Assembly (NCBI RefSeq): GCF_008326305.1
Contig: NZ_BIXY01000031.1
Coordinates: forward strand, 1-64,000
DNA from: Dictyobacter arantiisoli
GTDB lineage: Bacteria; Chloroflexota; Ktedonobacteria; Ktedonobacterales; Ktedonobacteraceae
Direction of reading: 5' to 3'
DNA: 64,000 nt
Shown here piece after piece: positions 43,519-56,394 of the stretch. Made by a program: the position numbers and the translations under genes. Within the stretch, counting starts at the first letter, position 1, and every line of letters starts with the position of its first letter. The notes below the pieces were generated by a model. The model worked only from the letters and a program-made list of their open reading frames with translations. It ran no database searches and had not been told where the DNA came from.

Positions 43519-43532
43519 ATTCTCGTTGTTTT

Positions 43533-45095
43533 ATGCCTGCAAATCATACTGAGTTAGAAAAGAAGCTCTGGTCTTCCGCTGATAGTTTGCGTGCGAACTC
43601 CAAGCTACGCTCCTCTGAATATTCAATACCTGTTTTGGGATTAATCTTTCTGCGTTTCGCTGATCATAAGTTCACTCTGGCACAACAGCAGCTTGTGCAG
43701 GAACAAGCTGCGTCACCACGTCGACGTGCGATTGAAAATCTGGACTATCAGGCGATAGGCGTGCTGCCTCTGCCTGATAAAGCGCGTTTCTCGACCCTGC
43801 TGGCGCTGCCTGAGAGCGAGGATATCGGCAAGGCTCTCAATGAGGCGATGAAGGCGATTGAGGCTGAAAATGATGAGCTTGCTGGCGTGCTGCCTAAAAC
43901 CTATACGCGCCTGGAAAAGGATCTCTTGATTGCCTTGCTGAAGACCTTTTCGGGCATCCCGATGGATGTGGAGGGGGATTTCTTTGGGAAGGTGTATGAG
44001 TATTTCTTGAGTAAGTTTGCGATGACGGAAGGTCAACGCGGCGGGGAGTTCTTTACTCCTACTTCACTGGTAAAACTGATTGTAGAGGTGATCGAACCCT
44101 TTTATGGCCTGATTCTCGATCCTGCCTGCGGGTCCGGCGGCATGTTTGTGCAGAGCGCCCACTTTGTGGCCGAGCATCGCTTGAATCCCAGCACCGATAT
44201 TTCGATCTATGGGCAGGAGAAGACCTCCGAGACGGTGCGCCTGTGCCGGATGAATCTGGCGGTCCATGGACTCTCAGGCGATATCAAGCAGACGAATACC
44301 TATTATGAGAATGCCCACAATTGCACGGGCCGCTTTGACTTTGTGATGGCGAATCCTCCCTTCAATGTCAATGGCGTGGATAAAGAGAAGGTCAAGGATG
44401 ATAAGCGCTATACCTTTGGGATTCCACGCGTCGACAATGCCAACTATCTGTGGATTCAAGAGTTCTATACGGCCCTCAATGAGCGTGGCCGTGCGGGCTT
44501 TGTGATGGCAAACTCCGCCAGCGATGCCCGGGGTTCCGAGCAAGAGATCCGCGCCCAACTGCTGCAAAGCCAGGCCGTCGATGTCATGATCGCGATTGGA
44601 TCGAACTTCTTCTATACCGTGACTCTGCCCTGCACCCTCTGGTTCTTTGACAAGCGCAAGCGCGACAGCGAGCGCCGCGACAAAGTCCTCTTCATCGACG
44701 CCCGCGCCATCTACCAGCAGATCGACCGTGCCCACCGCGAATTCACCCCTGAGCAGATCGAACGCCTCGGCAACATCGTGCGCCTCTATCGCAGAGAAGA
44801 GATCGCCAGCAGCCACGGCAGCCAATCTCAGATGCAGGAACTCTTTCCTGATGGTAGTTACAGAGACATCCCCGGCCTCTGCAAAGTCGCCACCCTCGCC
44901 GAAATCGAAGCCCAGGGCTGGAGCCTCAATCCTGGTCGCTACGTCGGCGTCGCCGACCGCGCCATCGAAGACTATGACTTCAAAGAAAAACTCGGCTCTC
45001 TTAATGAAGAGTTAGAGATCCTCAATGTCGAAGCTCATGGTCTCGAAATATCCATTAGTGAAAATATTGCAAAGTTGTTGGAAGGTGATAACTAG
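43533..45095 (+). CDS. hsdM: Type I restriction-modification methyltransferase subunit HsdM
   Basis: A 520-residue N6-adenine methyltransferase. The N-terminal helical domain ([29 protein letters not shown]) is typical. The SAM site is [13 protein letters not shown] and the catalytic motif NPPFNVNG (NPPF). It methylates the host site within an M2S complex, with HsdS giving specificity. The ATG at 43533 has no evident Shine-Dalgarno sequence; the frame extends 70 codons upstream only through repeat B. hsdS begins one base after its stop. Confidence 0.93.
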   Translation: MPANHTELEKKLWSSADSLRANSKLRSSEYSIPVLGLIFLRFADHKFTLAQQQLVQEQAASPRRRAIENLDYQAIGVLPLPDKARFSTLLALPESEDIGKALNEAMKAIEAENDELAGVLPKTYTRLEKDLLIALLKTFSGIPMDVEGDFFGKVYEYFLSKFAMTEGQRGGEFFTPTSLVKLIVEVIEPFYGLILDPACGSGGMFVQSAHFVAEHRLNPSTDISIYGQEKTSETVRLCRMNLAVHGLSGDIKQTNTYYENAHNCTGRFDFVMANPPFNVNGVDKEKVKDDKRYTFGIPRVDNANYLWIQEFYTALNERGRAGFVMANSASDARGSEQEIRAQLLQSQAVDVMIAIGSNFFYTVTLPCTLWFFDKRKRDSERRDKVLFIDARAIYQQIDRAHREFTPEQIERLGNIVRLYRREEIASSHGSQSQMQELFPDGSYRDIPGLCKVATLAEIEAQGWSLNPGRYVGVADRAIEDYDFKEKLGSLNEELEILNVEAHGLEISISENIAKLLEGDN

Positions 45096-45096
45096 T

Positions 45097-46398
45097 ATGG
45101 TTAAAAGTTGGGAGAAAATTATACTACGGGATGTTTGTGAAAAAATTAATTATGGCTTTACTGCAAGCTCAACAATGAAGCCAATTGGCCCAAAATTTCT
45201 CCGAATAACTGATATAGTTCCTGAATTGATAAATTGGAATGACGTTCCTTTTTGTTCTATAAGTGAACAGGAGGCAAAAAAATATCTTTTAGAAACTGGT
45301 GATATAGTTATTGCTCGTACTGGAGCTACCTCTGGTTATGCAAAACATATTAAAAGTCATCCCAGTGCTATTTTTGCTTCTTACTTGGTAAGATTGCGCA
45401 TTAAGAAAGAACACGATAGCCAGTACATAGGTTTAATTGTAGAGTCTGGAGATTACAAACGTTTTATTCAAGCTAATCTTGGTGGCTCTGCTCAACCTCA
45501 GGCTAATGCACAAATATTGACTTCTTATCCTTTATCTCTTCCACCTCTGCGAATCCAGCACAAGATAGCCTCGATCCTTTCGGCGTACGATGATTTGATT
45601 GAGAACAACACGCGCCGTATAGCTATATTAGAGGAGATGGCGCAATCCTTGTACCAGGAATGGTTTGTGCATTACCGCTTTCCTGGGCACAAAAAGAATA
45701 AGCTGGTAGAATCCGAACTCGGCCTGATACCTGAAGGGTGGCAGTTACAGTTAATTGGAGATGTAGTAGAAGTTTTAGGCGGTGGAACCCCTTCTACTAA
45801 AAACCCTGAATATTGGCTTGATGGTGATATTATCTGGTTCTCACCTACTGATCTTACAGCAGCATCTAGTATGTTCATTAGTGACTCTGCTAAGAAAATT
45901 AATGCCCAAGGACTGCAAAAAAGCTCGGCCAGATTGTTTCCTGCTGGCTCAGTAATGATGACAAGTCGGGCGACGATTGGAGTTATTGCCATTAATACTC
46001 AACCTGCTTGTACTAACCAGGGTTTTATTACCTGTCTTCCAAATGAGTATATGTCTGCTTATCAATTGTATTTCTGGTTAGCTGAAAACAAAGAGAAAAT
46101 TATTAGTCTGGCTTCAGGTTCCACTTTTAGAGAAATCAATAAAGCAACCTTTAGAGGTTTGCCTGTAGTTATTCCTGAGCAAAAAGTAAGCCAGCATTTT
46201 AATTCTATCGTTCAGCCATTATGTCAACAAATAGAAAATTTAATATTCAGGAATATTAACCTTCGCCGGACGCGTGACCTGTTGTTGCCGAAGTTGATAG
46301 CAGGAGAGTTGGATGTTGAGCATCTCTCTGTACCTTCTTCGGTTGAGGAGGGGCTTGAGGTGGCGGAAGAGCCGTTGGAGGCAGCGGTTTCTATGTAG
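45097..46398 (+). CDS. hsdS: Type I specificity subunit HsdS
   Basis: A 433-residue DNA-recognition subunit with two target-recognition domains (about 1-155 and 205-385). Each is followed by a conserved helical spacer: PPLRIQHKIASILSAYDDLIENNTRRI and the C-terminal IENLIFRNINLRRTRDLLLPKLIAGEL. The two domains define the two halves of the recognition site. Both are clearly richer in A+T than the spacer and the flanking hsdM and hsdR, a pattern expected from exchange of recognition domains. The start at 45097 lies one base after hsdM. Confidence 0.93.
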   Translation: MVKSWEKIILRDVCEKINYGFTASSTMKPIGPKFLRITDIVPELINWNDVPFCSISEQEAKKYLLETGDIVIARTGATSGYAKHIKSHPSAIFASYLVRLRIKKEHDSQYIGLIVESGDYKRFIQANLGGSAQPQANAQILTSYPLSLPPLRIQHKIASILSAYDDLIENNTRRIAILEEMAQSLYQEWFVHYRFPGHKKNKLVESELGLIPEGWQLQLIGDVVEVLGGGTPSTKNPEYWLDGDIIWFSPTDLTAASSMFISDSAKKINAQGLQKSSARLFPAGSVMMTSRATIGVIAINTQPACTNQGFITCLPNEYMSAYQLYFWLAENKEKIISLASGSTFREINKATFRGLPVVIPEQKVSQHFNSIVQPLCQQIENLIFRNINLRRTRDLLLPKLIAGELDVEHLSVPSSVEEGLEVAEEPLEAAVSM

Positions 46399-46447
46399 CA
46401 TCATTCTATTGATTTTCTTCGATGGTGTGTGAAAGGACTCATGCGGT

Positions 46448-49619
<3,172 letters not shown>

Positions 49620-49623
<4 letters not shown>

Positions 49624-49800
49624 ACAACGAGAAGCATGATGGAGAAATGTAGGTGCGTGCCGCCCTGGGTGGCAAAAGGAGCCAGGTTGCGATCTTGCCA
49701 GGGTTCCAACCGGACCCGCAAGCGCCTACTCACCTGCTGGAAGAGGGTCTGCATCCAGGGGACGGCCCGATGGAGGCGGTTGTAGATGGCCTTTTTCTCT
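49620..49800 (-). pseudogene. Possible transposase remnant next to hsdR
   Basis: The minus strand stays open for about 60 codons, reading KKAIYNRLHRAVPWMQTLF and then QQVSRRLRVRLEPWQDRNLA, followed by the repeat-B tail. The first part resembles N-terminal helices of IS4-type transposases. No start, active site or terminal repeats are seen. This is a weak call. Confidence 0.3.
49635..49662 (-). repeat. Family B tail, inverted copy bounding the hsd locus
   Basis: Reverse complement of the 28 nt at 43491-43518 with one mismatch (27/28). It lies 11 nt after the hsdR stop, so inverted copies bracket hsdMSR. Confidence 0.75.
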
Positions 49801-50061
49801 GTTGCAGAAGAAGAGACACGTGATACAACCTTTCTGCCTGCGCTCAGGAGCCAGGATTTTGCCCAATTAGGTTATCAATTTATGGATTGCTGGCTACAAT
49901 ACTATGGTCCGCAGGTCTTGCAGAACAACGCAGGCCGCGAGGTCCTGGCTCAATCCCTGACGGAAGTGATACAGGATTTTGAATATAAAAACGCAACCTT
50001 AACCAATCTCGACAACGGCGGCATACTCTTCCGCTCAGGCTCTAATCCCTGGGGATCCTGA
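49786..50061 (+). CDS. Hypothetical fragment downstream of hsdR
   Basis: A 91-residue open frame with reasonable amino-acid composition (DFAQLGYQFMDCWLQYYGPQ, LAQSLTEVIQDF) but no ribosome site at its ATG. It may be the 3' end of a gene truncated by the repeat/transposase insertion. I do not recognise it. Confidence 0.3.
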   Translation: MAFFSVAEEETRDTTFLPALRSQDFAQLGYQFMDCWLQYYGPQVLQNNAGREVLAQSLTEVIQDFEYKNATLTNLDNGGILFRSGSNPWGS

Positions 50062-50088
50062 CGATGAAGATGAATAAGTCGTGTTTGA

Positions 50089-50277
50089 CTACTCTTCTTC
50101 GGGGAGTTCACTGGTCAGACCAAGATGCTGTGCAGCCTCCTCGCGGCTAAAGCGATATTCTTCGTTGCGACCACCAGTGCGATAGAGTTCTGGCACCTCG
50201 CTCCGTGTTGTGCCTGCGTTATTGTGTATATCGGTATTATTAGGATTGTTGGGCGATGGCGATATACATAGGCGCAA
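50089..50277 (-). CDS. Possible small ORF after the methyltransferase
   Basis: A 62-residue frame that overlaps the 3' end of methyltransferase 2 by 38 nt. The C-terminal half (EEYRFSREEAAQHLGL) is acidic and helical. There is no clear ribosome site. It is a weak candidate for a short co-transcribed gene. Confidence 0.25.
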   Translation of the reverse strand: MRLCISPSPNNPNNTDIHNNAGTTRSEVPELYRTGGRNEEYRFSREEAAQHLGLTSELPEEE

Positions 50278-51130
50278 AGCAGTTGCGACTGTCCTGGGGA
50301 TTGGCGAGTTCTGTCTTTGCTTTCGCGTACATCATATCGTAATCCTGGGCGGAGGCGATCTTCAGGGCAATAATGGGCTCGCGCACCGCTTCGAGGAGGG
50401 ATAGGAGGTTGCGTGCGGTTAATTCGCCCGCCTGTCCCGCGTAGACGCCGACCGGGAAGTTGATCTCTTTGCGTGTGACATTGCTCAGACCGGCCTCCCT
50501 GAGGAATCTATCCAGCCGCTTACCGGCCTTCATATCGATACCTTTTCGACTGCCTAACTCCATCAGCCATGTCCACAGCGTCTCCAGTCCCACACCAGCA
50601 TTGGCCACAGGTCCCGGTTCAGCCAGTTCGATCCAGGCGCCTGGCTTCATTACGCGACGCAGTTCATTGACGACCCGCTGAAAATCTGCCATCGGCAACG
50701 CTCCAAGTAAGAAGCGCATATGGATATAGTCGAAAATTTGATCCGTAAATGGTAGCCCTTTCAGGATATCGCGTTGCAGAAATAATACATTGCGGGGCCG
50801 CTGAGCCATATCCTGGGATGGTTTAATAATGTCCAGACCGACAATATCAGAGTCAGGGAACGTCTCGGCCATCTCTAGTGCCCAACGGCCAGTGCCGCAG
50901 CCGACATCTAGAATACGATTAGGGGATTGCAGGGGGGCAACATAGTTTTCGTGGAGCATATAGCGAAAAATATAATGTTGTAAATCCAGGCGATCAATCT
51001 CTTGATCATCTTTTGGAAGGAGATACGGTGCAGCCTTAATATAAGCGCGGTTTCCCTGCGTCACAAGCTGCTCGGATTGTTCTGTAGGTGGATGTGTGTG
51101 GCCCTTCCATAGCCACTGAAATAGTCCCAT
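50240..51130 (-). CDS. SAM-dependent methyltransferase (paralogue 2)
   Basis: A 296-residue class I methyltransferase paralogous to the gene at 24316. Motif I is ILDVGCGTGRWALEMA, the acidic strand-2 end is IVGLDIIKPS, and IFDYIHMRFLLGALP and GAWIELAEPG follow. The shared APYLL and LHENYVAPL segments show recent common ancestry. The substrate is unknown. The upstream 395 nt separate it from divergent glgA. Confidence 0.88.
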   Translation of the reverse strand: MGLFQWLWKGHTHPPTEQSEQLVTQGNRAYIKAAPYLLPKDDQEIDRLDLQHYIFRYMLHENYVAPLQSPNRILDVGCGTGRWALEMAETFPDSDIVGLDIIKPSQDMAQRPRNVLFLQRDILKGLPFTDQIFDYIHMRFLLGALPMADFQRVVNELRRVMKPGAWIELAEPGPVANAGVGLETLWTWLMELGSRKGIDMKAGKRLDRFLREAGLSNVTRKEINFPVGVYAGQAGELTARNLLSLLEAVREPIIALKIASAQDYDMMYAKAKTELANPQDSRNCFAPMYIAIAQQS

Positions 51131-51525
51131 AGAGATGAACTCCTGCTGTATCCGGCCTCTACCTTCATCCTGGAATCAAAGGTGGCGGCATGAAGAATAC
51201 CCGCCTCACTCGCAGCGTTATTCAACTGAAAGCAAGGTGCCATGAGCAAAACAAGGTCAAAATAAACTCTGGGATTCAATGTTTTCTGTATTGTTACTAC
51301 TTTCTATATATTACCATACTAACCTCAAAAGGTACATCTATAATAGAGCACCATCAGAAAAATTGGATGTAATCCAGCACGCACTAGAGCTAAATTCTAT
51401 CAGGGATAGATGCTAGAAAGTATCATAAATTTGTGTTTTATGAGTTTATGTAATCGGGTTGTCTTCCGTCTTACCAGTTACACATGCTATAATGGGGTAC
51501 ATTTCGTGAGTGGGAGGGAACTTGT
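51131..51525. other. Divergent intergenic region, methyltransferase 2 and glgA
   Basis: 395 nt, AT-rich in the middle. It carries the glgA promoter at its right end. No gene with a ribosome site is visible. Confidence 0.4.
51485..51493 (+). promoter_or_regulatory. Extended -10 promoter of glgA
   Basis: TGC followed by a perfect TATAAT, 32 nt before the glgA start codon. TTGTCT lies 23 nt upstream, too far for a standard -35. Confidence 0.6.
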
Positions 51526-52995
51526 ATGCAGTCTGAACAACCTCTCAAGGTGCTGATCCTTGCGGCTGAAATTGAGCCGTTCGTGAAAGTCGGTGGCCTG
51601 GCTGAGATCGTTGGCGCGCTTCCTAAGGCCTTACAGGCTCTGGGCCATGACGTTCGCCTGGTGATGCCTCGTTATCGGCAGGTTGATACGAACCATTTTC
51701 AGTTGACAACGACCCTTGATACGATTTCGGTTCCGATGGGCAATTTTCAGGTTTCGGCTTGCGTACGACAGGCAGAAATCGGTAATCATATTCCCGTCTA
51801 TATGATTGATGCTCCACGGTTCTTTGATCGCGAAAATATTTATGGCTATACAGATGATGGTGAACGGTTTATCTTGTTCTGCCGAGCTGCCTTAGAAGCT
51901 ATGCGGGCATTGGATTGGTCACCTGATATTGTGCATTGTAATGATTGGCACACCGGTATTGTGCCCAATTGGTTGCATACTATCTATCGCGATGATGCGT
52001 TCTATTCCAATACGGCGTCGGTTTATACTATCCATAATCTGGCTTATCAAGGGATCTTTGGGTATCGACTGCTTGAGGTGGCAGGCGTGGCGGCGAATGG
52101 CTTCGTCTATCCTCAGATCGCGGAATTGGCGAATGTGGTGGATATTATGGGTCGCGGTATCCTGTTTGCGGATGCGGTGACGACGGTAAGCGAGCGCTAC
52201 GCGCAAGAGATCCTGACGCCGACGTTTGGCGAGAAGCTGGATCATATGTTGCGTTCGCGCCGGGATCGTTTGTTTGGTATTCTCAATGGTGTGGATTATG
52301 TTACCAATAATCCGACCGAAAATAGCTTTATTCAGACGCCCTATGGGGCTGAGAGTCTGGACAAGCGTGCGGAGAATAAGGCGGCCTTACAGGAGCAGGC
52401 GCATCTGCCAGTGAGGTCTGAGGTACCAATGCTGGCGATGATTTCCCGTCTGGCGGATCAAAAAGGTTTCGATCTGTTAGCGCAAATCATTCACCCTTTG
52501 CTGGCGCAGGGGGTACAGTTTGTCCTGCTGGGCGTCGGCGACCAACATTATCATGAAATGTTCCAGAATCTGGCCGCGCGTTATCCCGAGCAGGTCGCTA
52601 TCTTCCTGACCTTTAATACCGAACTGGCGCAGCGCATCTATGCGGGCGCTGATATGTTATTAATGCCGTCGCGCTTTGAGCCATGCGGCACCAATCAAAT
52701 GTATGCTATGCACTATGGTTGTGTCCCCATCGTACGTCACGTCGGAGGATTGGCGGACACAGTACAGGAATATAATCCGCACAGTAGTGAAGGCAATGGT
52801 TTTGTCTTCAACAACTACGATCCCTGGGAATTCTTCGCAGCCATCGTACGTGCCCTGGCGCTTTATCCTTTCAAAGACATCTGGCGTTCATTGCAGTTAC
52901 GAGGCATGGAGGCTGATCACTCCTGGCATTCCTCGGCCTTGCGCTACGTCGAAGTCTATCGCAACTCACTGGCATATCATCATACCGGAAAGTAA
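51526..52995 (+). CDS. glgA: Glycogen synthase (GT5)
   Basis: A 489-residue glycosyltransferase that extends alpha-1,4-glucan from ADP-glucose. The N-terminal KVGGLAEIVGALPKAL motif binds nucleotide sugar. HCNDWHTGIVPNWL, AYQGIFGYRLLE, SRLADQKGFDLL and the C-terminal PSRFEPCGTNQMYAMHYGCVPIV with the catalytic Glu are present. Length is normal for the family (about 480). GGGAGGGA precedes the ATG. No other glg gene lies next to it, so glycogen synthesis is split in this genome. Confidence 0.95.
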   Translation: MQSEQPLKVLILAAEIEPFVKVGGLAEIVGALPKALQALGHDVRLVMPRYRQVDTNHFQLTTTLDTISVPMGNFQVSACVRQAEIGNHIPVYMIDAPRFFDRENIYGYTDDGERFILFCRAALEAMRALDWSPDIVHCNDWHTGIVPNWLHTIYRDDAFYSNTASVYTIHNLAYQGIFGYRLLEVAGVAANGFVYPQIAELANVVDIMGRGILFADAVTTVSERYAQEILTPTFGEKLDHMLRSRRDRLFGILNGVDYVTNNPTENSFIQTPYGAESLDKRAENKAALQEQAHLPVRSEVPMLAMISRLADQKGFDLLAQIIHPLLAQGVQFVLLGVGDQHYHEMFQNLAARYPEQVAIFLTFNTELAQRIYAGADMLLMPSRFEPCGTNQMYAMHYGCVPIVRHVGGLADTVQEYNPHSSEGNGFVFNNYDPWEFFAAIVRALALYPFKDIWRSLQLRGMEADHSWHSSALRYVEVYRNSLAYHHTGK

Positions 52996-53033
52996 AACGC
53001 CCAGACCTATAAGCTGAGTGCATCATAAAAAAC

Positions 53034-53078
53034 AGAGCCATGAGCTGGAAAAATGTCCTTTTCCAGCCCATGGCTCTT
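53034..53078 (+). terminator. Terminator of glgA
   Basis: AGAGCCATG..GCTGGAAAA pairs with TTTTCCAGC..CATGGCTCT with one A-C mismatch; T-rich sequence follows. Confidence 0.75.
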
Positions 53079-53259
53079 CTCTTTCACCTTTTAAAATTAC
53101 CGTTTATGCCCATTGACGTGCCTGAACTTGCAAATTATAATCATATATAAATATAGAGTATTGGAGGCGTTGTTTCAGTATTCAAGGGAAGATGCTTCCA
53201 TGCTATGTTTTTCTTTATTATAGCCATGGTATGTGATTTTAGGATGAGGGAGCGGTGTT

Positions 53260-54072
53260 ATGAAAGATATAATACAGCAGCGTCATATGTATACACAGCT
53301 ATTTAACAATCTTCCTGAGTATGGTTCCATTGAGTTCTGGCAGACCGTTGAACATGTAAACTTCCCCAATGAAGTTTTAGTACGTATCCTTCGTTCCATG
53401 CGAGCGGAGCAGGACGCGCAGGCAGCACAGAGCGAATACATTTGCCAGCGGCTGTCCACTCTAATTCTCACGCGTTTGCAGCCCCGTAATGAACGTTGGG
53501 CGGCAGGTGTATTCCCAAATTATACTGTGCTGGGCCGGGAAGAGTGCAGCAATTTGCGTCGCGATTTATGTGCAGATCTCAATGAAGCGATTTTAAAAGC
53601 AATCTACAATGCGCAGCGTCCTTCCTGGGAAGAACATTTTGTCAGTAGTCTCAAATATGAACGTCTCCATGTGCGCCATTCTTTTCTGATGCGTGAAGGG
53701 CACATGACTGTGGCGCGTGTTGCCCGGGGCCAGCGCATCCCGCGACACTTACTGACCAGTCTGGATCGCATGGTAAATGAGCAAGAAAGCCTGTACAATC
53801 CCTTTGAGATTGAGGATGAGAGTGCCCATGATCTGACGCGCTTTATCGATACCTGTTTTCTCGCCGAAAAGGTCCAATGCTTGCCGGAGCGTCTGCGTAC
53901 TGTCGTTGCGCTCACCTTTTGGGGAGACAAGACCGAGCAAGAAATCGCGGAAGTATTAGGTGTTGCCACACGCACCGTGCATAACCGTTTGCAGGCCGCC
54001 ATGCATCTGCTTTTCCAAATCGTCAGTAGCGACCCGGACTTTAACGACGAATGCATCTCGGGAAAATCATAA
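53260..54072 (+). CDS. ECF-like sigma factor with clear region 4
   Basis: A 270-residue protein. The C-terminal 70 residues match sigma region 4: LPERLRTVVALTFWGDKTEQEIAEVLGVATRTVHNRLQAAMHLL, the helix-turn-helix that reads -35 elements. The N-terminal 180 residues are helical and only loosely like region 2. It differs from the sigma-like gene at 14944, in which region 4 is the weak part. No anti-sigma gene is adjacent. GGGAGCGG precedes the ATG. Confidence 0.75.
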   Translation: MKDIIQQRHMYTQLFNNLPEYGSIEFWQTVEHVNFPNEVLVRILRSMRAEQDAQAAQSEYICQRLSTLILTRLQPRNERWAAGVFPNYTVLGREECSNLRRDLCADLNEAILKAIYNAQRPSWEEHFVSSLKYERLHVRHSFLMREGHMTVARVARGQRIPRHLLTSLDRMVNEQESLYNPFEIEDESAHDLTRFIDTCFLAEKVQCLPERLRTVVALTFWGDKTEQEIAEVLGVATRTVHNRLQAAMHLLFQIVSSDPDFNDECISGKS

Positions 54073-54127
54073 CGCCTCACGGCTATTTCTTATAGCCTTG
54101 AAGGTGTGTACTTTGTAGTATTGCTGA

Positions 54128-54155
54128 TTGACAGTGCTATACCATATCATATACA
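54128..54155 (+). promoter_or_regulatory. Sigma-70-type promoter upstream of the LarC-like gene
   Basis: TTGACA (54128-54133) and TATACA (54150-54155) with a 16-nt spacer. The transcript would carry a leader of about 275 nt that includes a family-B repeat. Confidence 0.55.
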
Positions 54156-54172
54156 TATATTCCCGAGAACCA

Positions 54173-54222
54173 GTAGGATACAGGGCTTGGGGGGCTTGGG
54201 AATCGTACGGTGAACGGGAAAT
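54173..54222 (+). repeat. Dispersed repeat family B, 5' part only
   Basis: GGATACAGGGCTTGGGGGG, then CTTGGGAATCGTACG and TGAACGGGAAA match the first half of the hsdM-proximal copy. The 24-nt units and tail are absent. The remainder of 54223-54437 shows no gene; GCCCC-containing pieces and a weak hairpin are present. Confidence 0.65.
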
Positions 54223-54437
54223 TGAAGTGGTATTGTCCTTCACGGGCGGAGGGGCATTGCAATCTCGCCCCAAAGACGTGCCAGAGCAGGATGTAGGCTC
54301 TGAATACCGGGATTACGTTGTCGCACGGAAGGAGCAGGATCGGTTTCACTCCACCCGTGAAGGATGGCTGCTACATGGGTTGTCGGGTTCTTTCGTATTC
54401 GTATAGGTGGGACCTGATAAAGTAGGTGGTGTTTTTT

Positions 54438-55646
54438 ATGATTGCATATGTGGATTGTTCTGCTGGCGTCACGGTTCCAGGGCTATTAGCGGCCCTGTTG
54501 CATCTTGATTCTGTGTTGTTGCCAGTGGATCAAGCCCTGGCAGCGGTCAAGCTTCTTCCTGTTGATATACACATCGAGGAGGTAACTTTCCGAGGGATAT
54601 TGAGTAAGCGCCTGGCCTTCAATGGTCCTACGATTTCAGCGGCGCACGCGGTGGATGTGTGGCGTAAGGTAATTGAGTCAGCCGGGCTAAAAGAATCGGT
54701 TAAGGTTGCCGTATTGTCCTGCCTGACCTGTTTGTCTGAGGCCCAGAAGTCTCTTTCCCCCGGCACACCTTCCCTGGTGACGGAGGTTTCTGGTAGTCAA
54801 CCTTCCACTCTTTCTCTTACTGTGCGCGATATGGCGGCCCTGGTAGGGATTGCGGCTGTTCTCAATGTCGCGCATATCGCGCAGTTCTCTGCTTCTGCCC
54901 TGCCCTTGACCAGCGGCAGTGTGCAGACAGCGGATGGTATTCAATCCATCCCTGCTCCGATCACGTTGGAGATCTTGCGCCGCACCAGAGCACTGTGGAT
55001 GAATAGTTCGTTGACGGGTGAGCTGATTACGCCGCTGGCAGCTGCTTTACTGGCTACCTTTGCCCGCTTTGATGTGCCTGCCTTTGTCATGGAGCGCGTC
55101 GTCTATGGTATAGATGCATCCCTACCCGAGGGATGCGCGCCGCTACGAATCTGCTTTGGCGAGAGCCAGACGGTTATTCCTGCTACTGGAGCGGATATCG
55201 ATTGGGTCACCGTCATCGAATCCCATCTCGATACTATGACAGGTGAGCTGCTGGGCGGCCTGATGGAGCGCCTGCTGACGGCTGGCGCACTCGATGTGAC
55301 CTATACACCGATCCAGATGAAGAAGAATCGTCCCGCCACTCTACTAACGGTGATCTGTCCTCTGAAACTGGGTGAGCAATTGTCGCTGCTCCTCTTACGT
55401 GAAACCACCACACTCGGTGTACGCATCCAACAGATCCAGCGTCTGAAGGCGCAACGCGAGCAGATCTCAATTGAGACTCCCCTGGGAGCCATGCTGGTCA
55501 AGGTCAAGCGCCTCGGTGAGCAGGTGGTCAGTGTGGCCCCTGAATATGAAGAATGCCAGCGGATCGCTAAAGCTCATGCGCTGCCCCTTGCAGATGTCTA
55601 TGAGGCTGCCCGCGCCGCCATCCGCATGGTTTATAATAGAGAGTAA
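54438..55646 (+). CDS. Diverged LarC-like protein (DUF111)
   Basis: A 402-residue protein aligned by eye with LarC, the nickel chelatase that completes the lactate-racemase cofactor. The family frame is kept: YVDCSAGV at the start, PAPITLEILRRT, GELITPLAAALLATF and the C-terminal MGA-like VEVKVKR-type domain (TPLGAMLVKVKRL). The metal-rich features are lost: there is no GDM after the first motif, no HxHHHR cluster and no EVHFHE. No larA, larB or larE gene is nearby. It may bind another metal or be non-catalytic. The ATG at 54438 is chosen over GTG 54426 by spacing to GGTGG. Confidence 0.7.
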   Translation: MIAYVDCSAGVTVPGLLAALLHLDSVLLPVDQALAAVKLLPVDIHIEEVTFRGILSKRLAFNGPTISAAHAVDVWRKVIESAGLKESVKVAVLSCLTCLSEAQKSLSPGTPSLVTEVSGSQPSTLSLTVRDMAALVGIAAVLNVAHIAQFSASALPLTSGSVQTADGIQSIPAPITLEILRRTRALWMNSSLTGELITPLAAALLATFARFDVPAFVMERVVYGIDASLPEGCAPLRICFGESQTVIPATGADIDWVTVIESHLDTMTGELLGGLMERLLTAGALDVTYTPIQMKKNRPATLLTVICPLKLGEQLSLLLLRETTTLGVRIQQIQRLKAQREQISIETPLGAMLVKVKRLGEQVVSVAPEYEECQRIAKAHALPLADVYEAARAAIRMVYNRE

Positions 55647-55784
55647 TACGCTTCGAGAATTCAGGTGAATAGCCCCTGAAGGATGGGATGACTGAGAAAA
55701 AGGATTTGCCTTTTTTTGTTTTCACGGATAAAGAGTGTTTTTCAGTGCAGAGAGAGTTTTTCAATGCTAGGAAGGAGTGGCACT

Positions 55785-56330
55785 TTGGATTTTGTGGATT
55801 GGCGTAAGCGAACAGATAAGCCATCATTGCAGGCGGAGGAGAAGCGGCAGGCGGCGGCCTTTCGTGGTCGGCGCATGGGTGATTATGTTGAGGAATTGAT
55901 TCGCGCGGCTCAGGAGCGCGGCGAATTTGATCATCTGGCGGGCGCGGGAAAGCCCTTGAATCTGGAGCAGTATCAGGAGTGGGATGAGTTTAGTATGGCG
56001 CATCACTTGCTGAAGGGTAGTGGCTATGTTCCGGCGGAAATTGAGTTGCAGCGCCAGATCGACCGTGAGCTAGCTGAGGCCCAGGAGAAGCTTCAGCGTA
56101 TCCTGGCCTGGCGACAACGCCTGTTGAACAGACGCTTTGTCTTGATCGATCATCAGAAGAGAGCTTATCTGACGGCCCTTGATCTGGCCGCCGTAGAATA
56201 TGATGATGTCCTGCGCCGTATTAATAAAAGGATCTTAACTCTGAATCTATCGACCCCGGCACCTATGCATCGACCCATCATAAAAGTAGATGAACTGGTC
56301 ACACAATTCCGTGAAGAAGCTGCTCTTTAA
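55785..56330 (+). CDS. DUF1992 (DnaJ-homologue C28-like) protein
   Basis: A 181-residue soluble helical protein. The family signature is clear: VEELIRAAQERGEFDHLAGAGKPLNL, followed by a basic coiled-coil region (LAEAQEKLQRILAWRQRLLNRRF). The start is taken as TTG 55785, with AAGGAG 7 nt upstream, giving MDFVDWRKRT; an ATG at 55764 and the longer frame are less likely. The cellular role of the family is not established. Confidence 0.85.
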   Translation: MDFVDWRKRTDKPSLQAEEKRQAAAFRGRRMGDYVEELIRAAQERGEFDHLAGAGKPLNLEQYQEWDEFSMAHHLLKGSGYVPAEIELQRQIDRELAEAQEKLQRILAWRQRLLNRRFVLIDHQKRAYLTALDLAAVEYDDVLRRINKRILTLNLSTPAPMHRPIIKVDELVTQFREEAAL

Positions 56331-56394
56331 GCCCGGTCGGGCAGGCAGGTACAGGTATAAAAAGGCGGTAAAAAGAGGTTTTGGGCAACAAAAA

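Noticed and set aside
43323-43532. N-terminal 70-residue extension of HsdM
   Set aside because: It is translated repeat B, and HsdM homologues begin near the chosen ATG.
54128-54406. 92-residue ORF between the sigma factor and the LarC-like gene
   Set aside because: It reads through a family-B repeat and starts inside a promoter.
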